DNA of 10,986 bases from Sneathiella sp. Lineage in GTDB: Bacteria > Pseudomonadota > Alphaproteobacteria > Sneathiellales > Sneathiellaceae. The notes below the pieces were generated by a model, which had not been told where the DNA came from, did not search any database, and was given only the letters and a program-made list of their open reading frames with translations. A program made the translations under genes and the position numbers. Position 1 is the stretch's first letter, and each line of letters begins with the position of its first letter. Where the stretch lies: NCBI GenBank assembly GCA_002732675.1, contig NVRR01000083.1, positions 1-10,986 of the forward strand. The letters run 5' to 3'. Positions 1 through 7,511 of this stretch are shown here, piece after piece.

Positions 1-1
1 T

Positions 2-1231
2 AAAATCCCGGATGTTCCAAAAGATACGCCGCTGATTGATATCAATACGGCTGGGATCATTGGTGCAGGCACGATGGGCGGCGGCATTGCCATGAACTTT
101 CTGCAAGTTGGAATTCCGGTGACTATCGTTGATATGTCAAAAGAGGCGATCGATAACGGTCTCGGCATCATCACAAAGAACTATGCGGCAACTGTCTCCA
201 AAGGCCGGATGAAACAGGAGGACATGGATAAATGTATGTCCCTGCTGACCACCAGCACCAAACTTGAAGATCTGGCCAATGTGGATATCGTTATTGAAGC
301 TGCCTTTGAAAATATGGATGTGAAGAAGGATATTTTCTCCAAACTCGATGCGATATGTAAAGATGGCGCTATTCTTGCCACCAATACATCTACACTGGAT
401 ATCGACGAAATTGGCGAGGCGACGTCGCGGCCTGAATATGTCATCGGCCTGCATTTCTTCAGTCCCGCCAATGTCATGAAGCTTTTGGAAGAGGTCCGGA
501 CCAAGAAAACCAGCGCCACGGTAATGGCGACCTGTATGGCGCTTGCCAAGCGGATCGGTAAAGTGCCGGCTATGGTCGGGGTCTGTGACGGATTTGTTGG
601 TAATCGCATTCTGGCACAACGCGGCGATCAGGCCAACAAACTGATCCTGGAGGGCGCGAAGCTCGAAGATGTGGATCGGGTTCTGTTTGATTTCGGCATG
701 CCCATGGGGCCGTTTGCCATGTCGGACCTGGCCGGAAATGATGTCGGTTGGCGTATCCGTCAGGGCCGGGGGGTCACAAGTCCGGTCGCTGATGCCATCT
801 GCGAATTGGGTCGCTTCGGCCAGAAAACGGGCAATGGTTATTACCATTACGAAAAGGGCAACCGGACACCGCAACCGGATCCCATTGTCGAGGAGATTAT
901 TGTCAAAGCCTCCCGCGATGCCGGGATAAATCGCCGCCAGATTTCAGACGAAGAAATCCTCAAGCGCTGTATTTATCCGATGATCAATGAGGCGGCAAAA
1001 ATCCTTGATGAGGGGATTGCCACCCGCGCCAGCGACATCGACGTGATATGGGTCTATGGCTACGGCTGGCCAGTGTATCGCGGCGGTCCAATGCGCTATG
1101 CCGATCATATCGGGCTTAAGAATATCTATAACGACATGCTGGAATTTAAGAAGGAGCATGGCGATCAATGGACGCCCGCACCGTTGCTTGAAAAACTCGC
1201 GAAGGAAGGCAAGGGGTTTAAGGACCTCTAG
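2..1231 (+). CDS. Enoyl-CoA hydratase/3-hydroxyacyl-CoA dehydrogenase, bifunctional beta-oxidation enzyme (C-terminal part, 5' end off window)
   Basis: The frame is open from base 2, so the gene begins before the window; 409 residues are visible. They cover the NAD-dependent 3-hydroxyacyl-CoA dehydrogenase half of a FadB/FadJ-like protein, which oxidises L-3-hydroxyacyl-CoA to 3-ketoacyl-CoA in the cytoplasm. Counting the base-2 codon as residue 1, the Rossmann loop GAGTMGGG is at 21-28. The catalytic dyad is His151 (in GLHFFSP) and Glu163, with Asn201 in GFVGNR; the His-Glu and His-Asn spacings of 12 and 50 match human HADH (158/170/208). A second 3HCDH C-terminal domain follows, ending with GYGWPVYRGGPMRYAD, typical of the peroxisomal-type bifunctional enzymes. 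Family members are usually about 700 aa, so roughly 290 residues (the hydratase half) are probably missing upstream. The ATG at 74 lies inside the Rossmann loop and is not the true start. The gene converges on the MFS gene and ends just before a shared terminator. Confidence 0.93.
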   Translation, partial: KIPDVPKDTPLIDINTAGIIGAGTMGGGIAMNFLQVGIPVTIVDMSKEAIDNGLGIITKNYAATVSKGRMKQEDMDKCMSLLTTSTKLEDLANVDIVIEAAFENMDVKKDIFSKLDAICKDGAILATNTSTLDIDEIGEATSRPEYVIGLHFFSPANVMKLLEEVRTKKTSATVMATCMALAKRIGKVPAMVGVCDGFVGNRILAQRGDQANKLILEGAKLEDVDRVLFDFGMPMGPFAMSDLAGNDVGWRIRQGRGVTSPVADAICELGRFGQKTGNGYYHYEKGNRTPQPDPIVEEIIVKASRDAGINRRQISDEEILKRCIYPMINEAAKILDEGIATRASDIDVIWVYGYGWPVYRGGPMRYADHIGLKNIYNDMLEFKKEHGDQWTPAPLLEKLAKEGKGFKDL

Positions 1232-1255
1232 GCTTTCTTCGATGTGACTGATTTT

Positions 1256-1293
1256 AAAAGGCCTCGCGATTTTGCGGGGCCTTTTATTTTTTA
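1256..1293. terminator. Bidirectional intrinsic terminator between convergent genes
   Basis: A 12-bp stem (arms 1256-1267 and 1274-1285, one T-G wobble) encloses a 6-nt GATTTT loop. On the plus strand the arm ends in TTTT and is followed by A and six more T. On the minus strand the opposite arm also ends in four T. It therefore suits both the beta-oxidation gene (stop at 1231) and the MFS gene; the MFS stop codon (1284-1286) lies inside the hairpin's edge. Confidence 0.88.
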
Positions 1294-2738
1294 CCGTTGA
1301 GTATGATATAGGCCGCCGGAAACAGTGCCAATGAAACAAAAATACTGCCGATCAAAAAGCCGTCCTGAAATGTGTAGGCCAGAGCTTGAATGGTAATCTC
1401 GTCCGTCAGGCCGCCACTGTCCACTTCTTCAAGTAAACTCGCATGATGATAGGCGGAGCGGGCGGTGATGATGACGGCGATCAAATTCACGCCGGTCGTT
1501 GCACCCAGCATTCGGCAAAAATTAAGGGCGCCGGACGCCTGGGGAACCTCACTCGGTTTAACGCTGGAAAGGGACAGGGTACTGTTGGACGGCAGAATAA
1601 AGCCAAGAGCGATCCGACTCACAACAATCCATCCGGCGATCATCCAGAAACTGCTGTACTGGTCGGCATAGGTAAGCGCGTAGGAGGACACAACAAACAG
1701 TAAGATACCGGTAAGCAAAATCCTGTGCGGGGGCATTTTATCGATCAGTCGGCCGACAATAGGGGAGACCGCTGCCAGCGCCAGGCCACCAGGCAAAAGC
1801 AGCAAACCGGCATCTGTTGCCGTGGTCTGCAGGACCGTTCGGGCAAACAGTGGCAGCATATAAATGCTGGAGAACATGCCGGCGCTTGTGATTGCCCCGA
1901 TGATGACGGTTGAGGTAAAATACAAATTTCGAAACAGATCAATTTGCAGAAGCGGCGCGGCGCTTTTGCGCTCCCGCTGGATAAATAGGATGATTCCGGC
2001 AAGAGCAATGCCTAGAAACACGAGGACTTTTGCATTGGAGAAATCATAAAACTGGCTGTTGGAGAGCCCCGTCAGGAAACTGGAAATTGTCACGGCAATC
2101 AGCAGAAAGCTGACAAAATTAAAGCGGCTTTTTCTCCCTGTTTCAGTCCTGTCTGGCAGGAAAACCCACCCCAGAACGCCTGCGATAAAACTTAAGGGCA
2201 GGCCGGCAGTAAAGGTGTAATGCCAGTCAAAGACATCGGTGATAACGCCGCCAATTGTCGGTCCAACAGCGGGACCGAGGACAACGATCATGGCGAAGGT
2301 TCCCATGGCAGATCCGCGTTTTTCAGGCGGAAACAGGATAAAGATGAGCGCCATAGATAAGGGCTGTAACATGCCAGCGCCAGCGCCTTGCAGGACCCGC
2401 GCGAGGATAAGAAGGTCAAAACTAAGGGCGAACTGACCAAGAAAGCTTCCTATGAAAAACAGGATTGTCGCCGCCATAAAGGTTTTTCTTGCTCCGTAAT
2501 TTTGGAGCGCCCACGCTGCCGCCAGCATACAGACGGTTGAGGCGCAGAAGAAGCCTGTCGACATCCACTGGGCCGACGCCTGAGTGATATCAAATGTCGC
2601 CATGATATTGGTCAGGGCGACATTGATCATGGTCGAAGAAAAGATCGTCGCCAGGAGCCCGATGATAACCCCGAGCATGGCAACCCATTTATAGCCTTCG
2701 CCATATTTTTGTTCGAGAAGCTGTTGTCGGTTTTTCAT
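1284..2738 (-). CDS. MFS transporter, DHA2 (EmrB/QacA-like, 14-TM) family
   Basis: A 484-residue integral membrane protein with a hydrophobic profile and length fitting 14-helix DHA2 drug:proton antiporters of the inner membrane. Recognisable landmarks: the NVALTNIM segment after helix 1 (39-46), RVLQGAGAGM (114-123), and the antiporter motif C GPAVGPTIGG (155-164). Two usual acidic positions are absent: the helix-1 Asp of the LDxTIxNVALP motif is Ser34, and the motif A Asp (loop 2-3) is Gln79 in LQNYGARK. Substrate cannot be predicted; efflux of a metabolite of the neighbouring pathway or of a toxic compound are both possible. The ATG at 2738 has no clear Shine-Dalgarno; it lies 47 bases after the CoA-transferase stop, so it may be co-transcribed or use the weak promoter at 2767-2795. 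No periplasmic adaptor (EmrA-like) gene is adjacent. Confidence 0.9.
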   Translation of the reverse strand: MKNRQQLLEQKYGEGYKWVAMLGVIIGLLATIFSSTMINVALTNIMATFDITQASAQWMSTGFFCASTVCMLAAAWALQNYGARKTFMAATILFFIGSFLGQFALSFDLLILARVLQGAGAGMLQPLSMALIFILFPPEKRGSAMGTFAMIVVLGPAVGPTIGGVITDVFDWHYTFTAGLPLSFIAGVLGWVFLPDRTETGRKSRFNFVSFLLIAVTISSFLTGLSNSQFYDFSNAKVLVFLGIALAGIILFIQRERKSAAPLLQIDLFRNLYFTSTVIIGAITSAGMFSSIYMLPLFARTVLQTTATDAGLLLLPGGLALAAVSPIVGRLIDKMPPHRILLTGILLFVVSSYALTYADQYSSFWMIAGWIVVSRIALGFILPSNSTLSLSSVKPSEVPQASGALNFCRMLGATTGVNLIAVIITARSAYHHASLLEEVDSGGLTDEITIQALAYTFQDGFLIGSIFVSLALFPAAYIILNGKK

Positions 2739-2766
2739 GCTAAAACACGTTCAAAGGCGCGGACGG

Positions 2767-2795
2767 ATAATATAGACCCGGCATATCAGCTTGAA
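2767..2795 (-). promoter_or_regulatory. Possible internal promoter for the MFS gene
   Basis: On the minus strand TTCAAG (2795-2790) and TATTAT (2772-2767) are separated by 17 bases, 3/6 and 5/6 matches to the sigma70 consensus. Transcription would begin near 2760, leaving about 22 bases of leader. The -35 overlaps the last codons of the CoA-transferase gene. The weak -35 makes this tentative. Confidence 0.28.
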
Positions 2796-3910
2796 AATTC
2801 TTCTCGGATGCTCCGGTTATGCTCGCCCAGGGCAGGGATGGCGCCATAGCGTCGCGCGTCTCCTTCAAGATGGATCGGGGAGGCGAGCAGATTGACTGGC
2901 CCTTGCGGACTTTCAACGGTCCGGCGGGTAATTTGCGGATGTTCGGATAGGTCGGCGACTGTATTGAGTGACCCAAAAGCGATATGTCCAGCCTGCAGCC
3001 GGGCAATTACCTCTGCGCGTGGAAGGTTGCCAAAGACCTTGTCAATTTCCACATTGAGCGCCGCCCTGTTGGCGACCCGGAGCTCGTTCGTCCGAAAGCG
3101 CGGATTATCGGCGAGAGTCGCATCCTTCAATCCATGCTCACAAAGGTTGCGCCATTCTGTCTGGTTCTGAATGGATATGACGACGGCGCCCTCGTCTTTC
3201 GTCTCGTAGGCTTCATAGGGCGCGATGGAGGGATGGGATAGACCCAAACGCCCCGGCGCCTTGCCGCCATATTCGTAATGGAGGAGAGGAACCGTCATCC
3301 AGTCGGCCATCCCGCCGAACAATGTGGACTTGACGGCGCGACCGCGTCCCGTTCGTTCACGCTCGTATAACGCCTCAAGAACCCCAACAAGGCCGTGCAT
3401 ACCGGCGGCAATATCGCAGACGGAAACACCAACTCGGCCCGGACTGTCCGGCGATCCAGTGACGGCGGCAAGACCGGTCTCGCACTGCACCAGCATATCA
3501 TAGGCCTTCATCTTGGCGTAGGGGCCCTCTTCGCCATAGCCGGAGATATCGACGGTGATCAGGCGCGGATTTGCCGCTTGCAATGTCTCGCAGTCGAGAC
3601 CATAGCGGCCGACGGCGCCGGGGGCGAGATTCTGAACGAACACATCAGCCTTGGCAATCATGGTTTTAAGAAGCGCAAGGTCGTCTTCTTGCTTGATATC
3701 GATCTGGATGGATTCTTTTCCCCGGTTGAGCCAGACAAAATAAGCGCTCTGACCGTTGACCACCGTATCGTAGTTGCGCGCAAAATCGCCTTCAGGACGC
3801 TCGATCTTGATTACCCGTGCGCCCGCATCGGCAAGGCGGCTGGAAAGATAAGGCGCGGCAACTGCCTGCTCGAGGGAGATGACGAGGATACCGTCAAGGG
3901 GGCCGGACAT
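2786..3910 (-). CDS. CaiB/BaiF family (class III) CoA-transferase
   Basis: A 374-residue cytoplasmic enzyme of the formyl-CoA transferase/CaiB/BaiF family, which moves CoA between carboxylic acids or isomerises acyl-CoAs. The N-terminus shows the family pattern: LDGILVISLEQAVAAPY, then LADAGARVIKIERPEGD and SAYFVWLNRGKESI. The core carries YDMLVQCETGLAAVTG with Gln142 (counterpart of FRC Gln137) and Asp166 in VCDIAAGMH, aligning with the acyl-anhydride-forming Asp169 of Oxalobacter formyl-CoA transferase. It is slightly shorter than the usual 390-430. The ATG at 3910 is preceded by GGAG with a 6-base spacer, supporting this start. A 76-base gap separates it from the glycosylase gene upstream; a poor promoter-like pair (TTGATT, 17 bases, CATAGA at 3977-3949) lies in that gap. 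Acid substrate and CoA donor are unknown; alpha-methylacyl-CoA racemase activity is a less likely alternative. Confidence 0.92.
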   Translation of the reverse strand: MSGPLDGILVISLEQAVAAPYLSSRLADAGARVIKIERPEGDFARNYDTVVNGQSAYFVWLNRGKESIQIDIKQEDDLALLKTMIAKADVFVQNLAPGAVGRYGLDCETLQAANPRLITVDISGYGEEGPYAKMKAYDMLVQCETGLAAVTGSPDSPGRVGVSVCDIAAGMHGLVGVLEALYERERTGRGRAVKSTLFGGMADWMTVPLLHYEYGGKAPGRLGLSHPSIAPYEAYETKDEGAVVISIQNQTEWRNLCEHGLKDATLADNPRFRTNELRVANRAALNVEIDKVFGNLPRAEVIARLQAGHIAFGSLNTVADLSEHPQITRRTVESPQGPVNLLASPIHLEGDARRYGAIPALGEHNRSIREEFSS

Positions 3911-3986
3911 TTTGCTCTCCGTTTGTTGTTGGTTTTAGGGCAGGTTTATCTATGCCCCTTGGGCGAAATTTAATCAATAGGGGCTG

Positions 3987-4658
3987 CTATGACCCTGTCC
4001 AGATAGCGAGGGTTCGGCTGATATCGGCATAGGGCGCACCGCTTTCCTCATGCCAGACGTTAAAGGCCGCCTGCACCGCTGCCTGATCTTTCTTGGCCGT
4101 GAGCTTGCCGCTGGCGACGCCGAGTTTATTAAGCGCGCTCACCACATCCTGTGTCAGGATAAAACCATCTTTGCCCATCATCCTCGCGAAATAGGGACCC
4201 GAATTCCCGCCAAGCTGTTTGAAACGTTTCTTGATATCCGCATAGAACCCGATGGTATCGCTCGATGGCCAGTCGGCAAGGTAGTTGCCGATGGATTGAT
4301 GCGTTTTCTCAAGCTCGACAAGGGCGAGCGCATTGTGATGTGTCGCCCGGATCTTGCCAAGATGGCGGATGATCTTGGTATTTTCCATCAACCCGGCGAT
4401 ATCATCTTCCGACATAAAGGCGACCTTGGCGGGCTCGAAGCCCAAAAAAGCGTCCTCAAAAGCAGGCCATTTATTTCGGACCATGGTCTGGTTAAGACCG
4501 GTGGAGAATATCCGGAAGCTCATGGCGGAAAAATAGTCCGCCGCTGGAATTTTTCGAAGATCATCTTCCTTCTTGATGCTAGGCATCCGGGCGGCAAGTT
4601 CAGTCGCACCGCCGGCATTCTCTTCTGCTTTGGCGTGAATTTCCTGATATGGAAGCAT
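3987..4658 (-). CDS. Divergent DNA-3-methyladenine glycosylase I (Tag)-like protein, HhH-GPD fold
   Basis: A 223-residue protein probably excising alkylated or otherwise damaged bases. Tag similarity is clearest at residues 74-110: FEPAKVAFMSEDDIAGLM and NTKIIRHLGKIRATHHNA parallel FDPVKVAAMQEEDVERLV and GIIRHRGKIQAIIGNA of E. coli Tag. There is no cysteine anywhere, so the Tag zinc site is absent. The position of Tag's catalytic Glu38 is Arg49 (in MSFRIFSTGLNQ), and the base-stacking Trp46 is Gln57. Instead there is an HhH-like LGGNSGPYFARM (149-160) followed by Asp171 in ILTQDVV, 22 residues after the hairpin start, close to the catalytic Asp spacing in AlkA/EndoIII. The tail (AFNVWHEESG, ISRTLA) resembles alphaproteobacterial proteins I recall being annotated as Tag. 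GAGG lies 4 bases before the ATG. It starts 48 bases after the molybdenum enzyme gene, so is probably co-transcribed. Substrate is unproven. Confidence 0.78.
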   Translation of the reverse strand: MLPYQEIHAKAEENAGGATELAARMPSIKKEDDLRKIPAADYFSAMSFRIFSTGLNQTMVRNKWPAFEDAFLGFEPAKVAFMSEDDIAGLMENTKIIRHLGKIRATHHNALALVELEKTHQSIGNYLADWPSSDTIGFYADIKKRFKQLGGNSGPYFARMMGKDGFILTQDVVSALNKLGVASGKLTAKKDQAAVQAAFNVWHEESGAPYADISRTLAIWTGS

Positions 4659-4706
4659 ATGACCTCACCGACTTTAATGTTTTAAGGAAATATATGCCAT
4701 CTGCGC

Positions 4707-6971
4707 CTACGCTGTATAGCCATTTTCACTGAGAGGTAATGTCCGGAGGCGCTCCCCCGTGGCGGCGAAAATAGCATTGGTAAGCGCCGGGGCGATGGGC
4801 GGCGTGCCCGGCTCACCAACCCCGCCCATGCGCCGACCGCTTGGGGCCAGGTGGGTTTCAATAATTGGTGTATTGGCAAGTCGAACCATATCATAATCGG
4901 GGAAATTTTCATTGACGACGCGACCGTCTTCGATGCTGATCTCGCCATAAAGCGCAGCGGACAGTCCGAAAATAATACTACCTTCCATTTGGGCGATGAC
5001 TGTATCGGGATTAACGACGGTGCCGCAATCGATCACGCAGTAGACTTTATCGACGGTAATTGTTTTCGTCTCTGACACCGTCACTTCGGCGACTTGCGCG
5101 ACGATGGAGCCGAATGATTCATGCAGGGCGACGCCGCGACCGCGACCAACGGTCAGCGGTGTTGACCAGCCACTGATCTCCGCTACTTTCCGGAGGACAT
5201 TGGCGAAATCCGGATGATCAATAAGATGAGCAAGTCGGAAAGCAATAGGATCCTGACCGGCGGTATGGGCCATTTCATCCATAAAACTTTCCGTGAAAAA
5301 AGCGTTATAGGAATGCCCGACACTGCGCCAGAACCCCACAGGTATAGGCAAGCTCACAGGAACATGATCAACCAGCCTGTTGGTAAATTCGTAAGGGATA
5401 TCCGCGGCCCCTTCAGCGGTGGTATTATCTGGGACATCCATGGTTGCCCAGGGCAGCAGGCGCGCCGTGAAAGCACCGGCGATCGATTGCGCGACAATCC
5501 GGTTTTGCCAAGCTTCAATTTTACCATCTTTTGTGAGCGATGCCTGAAAACGCGAGACAGCGGCAGGTCGATACATGTCATGCTGGGTATCGTTTTCACG
5601 TGTCCAGAGTAGTTTTACCGGCTGGTTTGGCAATGCCTTGGCGATGGTTACAGCCATCACAACAAGGTCGATTTCCAGACGACGCCCAAATCCGCCGCCG
5701 AGCAGGGTAGTGTGGACTTTGACATTTTCCGCCGGGACGTCGGCTATTTTTTCCGCAAGCCATTTTATGAGGGTTGGGATCTGGTTTGGCATCCAGATTT
5801 CGACGCCTGTCTCACTGACTTTCGCTGTACAATTCATGGGCTCAAGGCAAGCATGGGCGAGATATGGAAGTTGGTAGAGGCCTGTGACTTCACCTGTGGC
5901 GCTTGCTAGGACAGCGGCGGTATCGCCCGTCTCTGCATATATCCGCGCATCGTCGCTTTGCAGGTTTTCTTCCAATATCTTGAAGGCCTGTTCCGTCGAG
6001 AAAGACTTATTAATGCCGTCATCATAAGTGACGGGGAGGGCCTCCACAGCGGTTTTTGCCCGCCAGAAACTATCGGCAATGACGGCGATACCATCCTCGA
6101 ACGGGACGATCTTGATGACGCCGGGCATATCCTTTATCGCCGCATCATCATGGGAAGCAAGTGTGCCGCCAAACACTGGACAGAGCTTGACGGCGGCATA
6201 GGCCATGCCGGGCAAGTCTATATCGATACCGTATTCCGCAGCGCCAGTGACTTTCGCCGGTATATCCAGCCGCGCTTGCGATTTTCCGATCAGATTGTAA
6301 TTCGCGGGCTCTTTAAGAACAACATCGTCAGGGACAGGTTCGGACGCCGCCTTTTGAACAAAGTCGCCAAAAGTGCCCGATTTGCCGCGGCCATCATGTG
6401 AAATGACGCCCTTCGTGACCGTGCATTCATCTGCAGGGACATTCCATGTGTCCGCGGCGGCTATGACTAACATGCGTCTCGCGGTCGCTCCGGCTTGTCG
6501 CATGGGGCCCCAGGCATCGCGGACGCTTGTACTGCCGCCTGTGACCTGAACCCCCAGCATTCCCGCCACCGATGCTATGACGGATGCGCCCAATGTATCC
6601 TCTCCGTCATGATGTCCGTCGGAAAAAGGCAAGGCATCCTGCAGCACAACGATATTCGCATAGACGTCGGCAATCGGCGCCTGTTCAACCTTAATAGTGC
6701 CGAAATCCGCATCCAGCTCTTCGGCGACCAGCATGGCAAGGGATGTATAGACACCCTGTCCCATTTCCGAGCGTGGGATCGCCACGGTGACTTGTCCGTC
6801 CGTACCGATTTTTATCCAGGCGTTGAGGGCAATTTCTCCGTCTTTGGTGGTGGCGTAAAATGCGGCATTTTCGGGCGCGTCGGAGCGAAATCCATATCCA
6901 ACGGCGAGGCCGCCGCCCACTAGGGCACCCGCAACTAGAAATTTACGCCTTGTGAGTTTAAATTTGCTCAT
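4707..6971 (-). CDS. Molybdopterin-binding large subunit of a Tat-exported aldehyde/isoquinoline-type oxidoreductase (IorB/xanthine oxidase family)
   Basis: A 754-residue catalytic subunit that hydroxylates an aldehyde or N-heterocycle carbon with water, passing electrons to the [2Fe-2S] partner. A twin-arginine leader opens the protein: TRRKFL at 7-12, then a hydrophobic Gly/Ala/Val stretch, so the complex should act in the periplasm or on the outer face of the inner membrane. IorB-like signatures follow: IPRSEMGQGVYTSLAMLVAEELD (65-87, shown only in outline), AHACLEPMNCTA (372-383), the cofactor loop GGGFGRR (425-431), GFWRSVGHS, and GGVGEPGTPP near the end with Glu720 as the expected catalytic base. 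Length fits the family. I place the start at ATG 6971 rather than GTG 6977 because GGAGG at 6985-6981 is 9 bases from the ATG but only 3 from the GTG; the GTG would overlap the small-subunit stop. No cytochrome c or XdhC-type maturation gene is adjacent. Substrate unknown. Confidence 0.93.
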   Translation of the reverse strand: MSKFKLTRRKFLVAGALVGGGLAVGYGFRSDAPENAAFYATTKDGEIALNAWIKIGTDGQVTVAIPRSEMGQGVYTSLAMLVAEELDADFGTIKVEQAPIADVYANIVVLQDALPFSDGHHDGEDTLGASVIASVAGMLGVQVTGGSTSVRDAWGPMRQAGATARRMLVIAAADTWNVPADECTVTKGVISHDGRGKSGTFGDFVQKAASEPVPDDVVLKEPANYNLIGKSQARLDIPAKVTGAAEYGIDIDLPGMAYAAVKLCPVFGGTLASHDDAAIKDMPGVIKIVPFEDGIAVIADSFWRAKTAVEALPVTYDDGINKSFSTEQAFKILEENLQSDDARIYAETGDTAAVLASATGEVTGLYQLPYLAHACLEPMNCTAKVSETGVEIWMPNQIPTLIKWLAEKIADVPAENVKVHTTLLGGGFGRRLEIDLVVMAVTIAKALPNQPVKLLWTRENDTQHDMYRPAAVSRFQASLTKDGKIEAWQNRIVAQSIAGAFTARLLPWATMDVPDNTTAEGAADIPYEFTNRLVDHVPVSLPIPVGFWRSVGHSYNAFFTESFMDEMAHTAGQDPIAFRLAHLIDHPDFANVLRKVAEISGWSTPLTVGRGRGVALHESFGSIVAQVAEVTVSETKTITVDKVYCVIDCGTVVNPDTVIAQMEGSIIFGLSAALYGEISIEDGRVVNENFPDYDMVRLANTPIIETHLAPSGRRMGGVGEPGTPPIAPALTNAIFAATGERLRTLPLSENGYTA

Positions 6972-6973
6972 GA

Positions 6974-7432
6974 TCACTGCCCTCCCTGCATTTTCGCGGC
7001 CCGGTGAATGGCTTTACGAATTCTGGGATAGGTGCCACAGCGGCAGATATTGGTGATCGTCTCGTCAATATCCTCATCCGATGGGGCAGGGTTCTCTGCA
7101 AGCAATGCCGAAACCGCCATAATCATTCCCGACTGGCAATAGCCGCATTGCGGAACCTGTTCATCGATCCAGGCTTGCTGAACAGGGGTGATTTTGTCTT
7201 TTGCGAGGCCTTCAATGGTTGTGATTTTGGTATCGACCGCATCGGCTACGAGGTAGGAGCAGGAGCGTACGGGGGCGCCATCCACATGGACTGTACAGGC
7301 ACCGCAGGCGGCAACACCGCAGCCATATTTCGTCCCCGTCAGCTTAATCGTATCGCGCAATACCCAGAGCAGGGGCGTATCTCCCTCAACATCGACCTGA
7401 TATATTGTGCCGTTAATATCGAGATTAAGCAT
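6974..7432 (-). CDS. [2Fe-2S] small subunit of the molybdenum hydroxylase (IorA/CoxS-like)
   Basis: A 152-residue electron-transfer subunit. The plant-ferredoxin-type N-terminal cluster is bound by Cys38, Cys43, Cys46 and Cys58 (in [17 protein letters not shown] and SCS). The C-terminal all-helical domain binds a second cluster through Cys96, Cys99, Cys130 and Cys132 (QCGYCQSGM and CRCG). Both clusters are complete and the length is normal. There is no signal peptide, so it is expected to fold in the cytoplasm, dock with the large subunit and cross the membrane on that partner's Tat leader. It is the first gene of the minus-strand run, 79 bases downstream of the recQ stop, with a plausible promoter at 7468-7496. 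The ribosome site before the ATG is weak (GGA 6-8 bases away). Confidence 0.95.
   Translation of the reverse strand: MLNLDINGTIYQVDVEGDTPLLWVLRDTIKLTGTKYGCGVAACGACTVHVDGAPVRSCSYLVADAVDTKITTIEGLAKDKITPVQQAWIDEQVPQCGYCQSGMIMAVSALLAENPAPSDEDIDETITNICRCGTYPRIRKAIHRAAKMQGGQ
6981..6985 (-). promoter_or_regulatory. Ribosome binding site deciding the large-subunit start
   Basis: GGAGG on the minus strand lies 9 bases before ATG 6971 and 3 before GTG 6977, favouring the ATG. It sits inside the last codons of the small-subunit gene, as expected for coupled translation. Confidence 0.7.
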
Positions 7433-7467
7433 GATCCAGTCCGTCTTTGTTGATGATACGTGGCCTA

Positions 7468-7496
7468 AATATAAGAATATTGAATTTTATCTGCAA
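7468..7496 (-). promoter_or_regulatory. Candidate promoter of the molybdenum-hydroxylase gene run
   Basis: Minus-strand TTGCAG (7496-7491), a 17-base spacer and TATATT (7473-7468) match sigma70 elements 3/6 and 5/6. Predicted start near 7461 gives about 29 bases of leader before ATG 7432. It lies in the 79-base gap after recQ, where no clear recQ terminator is seen, so read-through from recQ is also possible. Confidence 0.42.
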
Positions 7497-7511
7497 TGTC
7501 GAAGCAGACAG

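Noticed and set aside
137..874. A 245-codon minus-strand open frame opposite the beta-oxidation gene
   Set aside because: It is antisense to a strongly recognised enzyme with intact catalytic residues, and its own translation shows no family signature.
3395..3973. A 192-codon plus-strand open frame across the CoA-transferase start and the following gap
   Set aside because: Mostly opposite conserved CoA-transferase sequence, no ribosome site or recognisable motif; a shadow frame.
3949..3977. TTGATT-17-CATAGA as the CoA-transferase promoter
   Set aside because: The -10 matches only 3 of 6 positions; kept as a remark, not as a feature.
7490..7508. Hairpin TCTGC/GCAGA just after the recQ stop as a terminator
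   Set aside because: Only 5 bp with a 9-base loop and no T-run on the minus strand; it also overlaps the better-supported promoter for the next gene.
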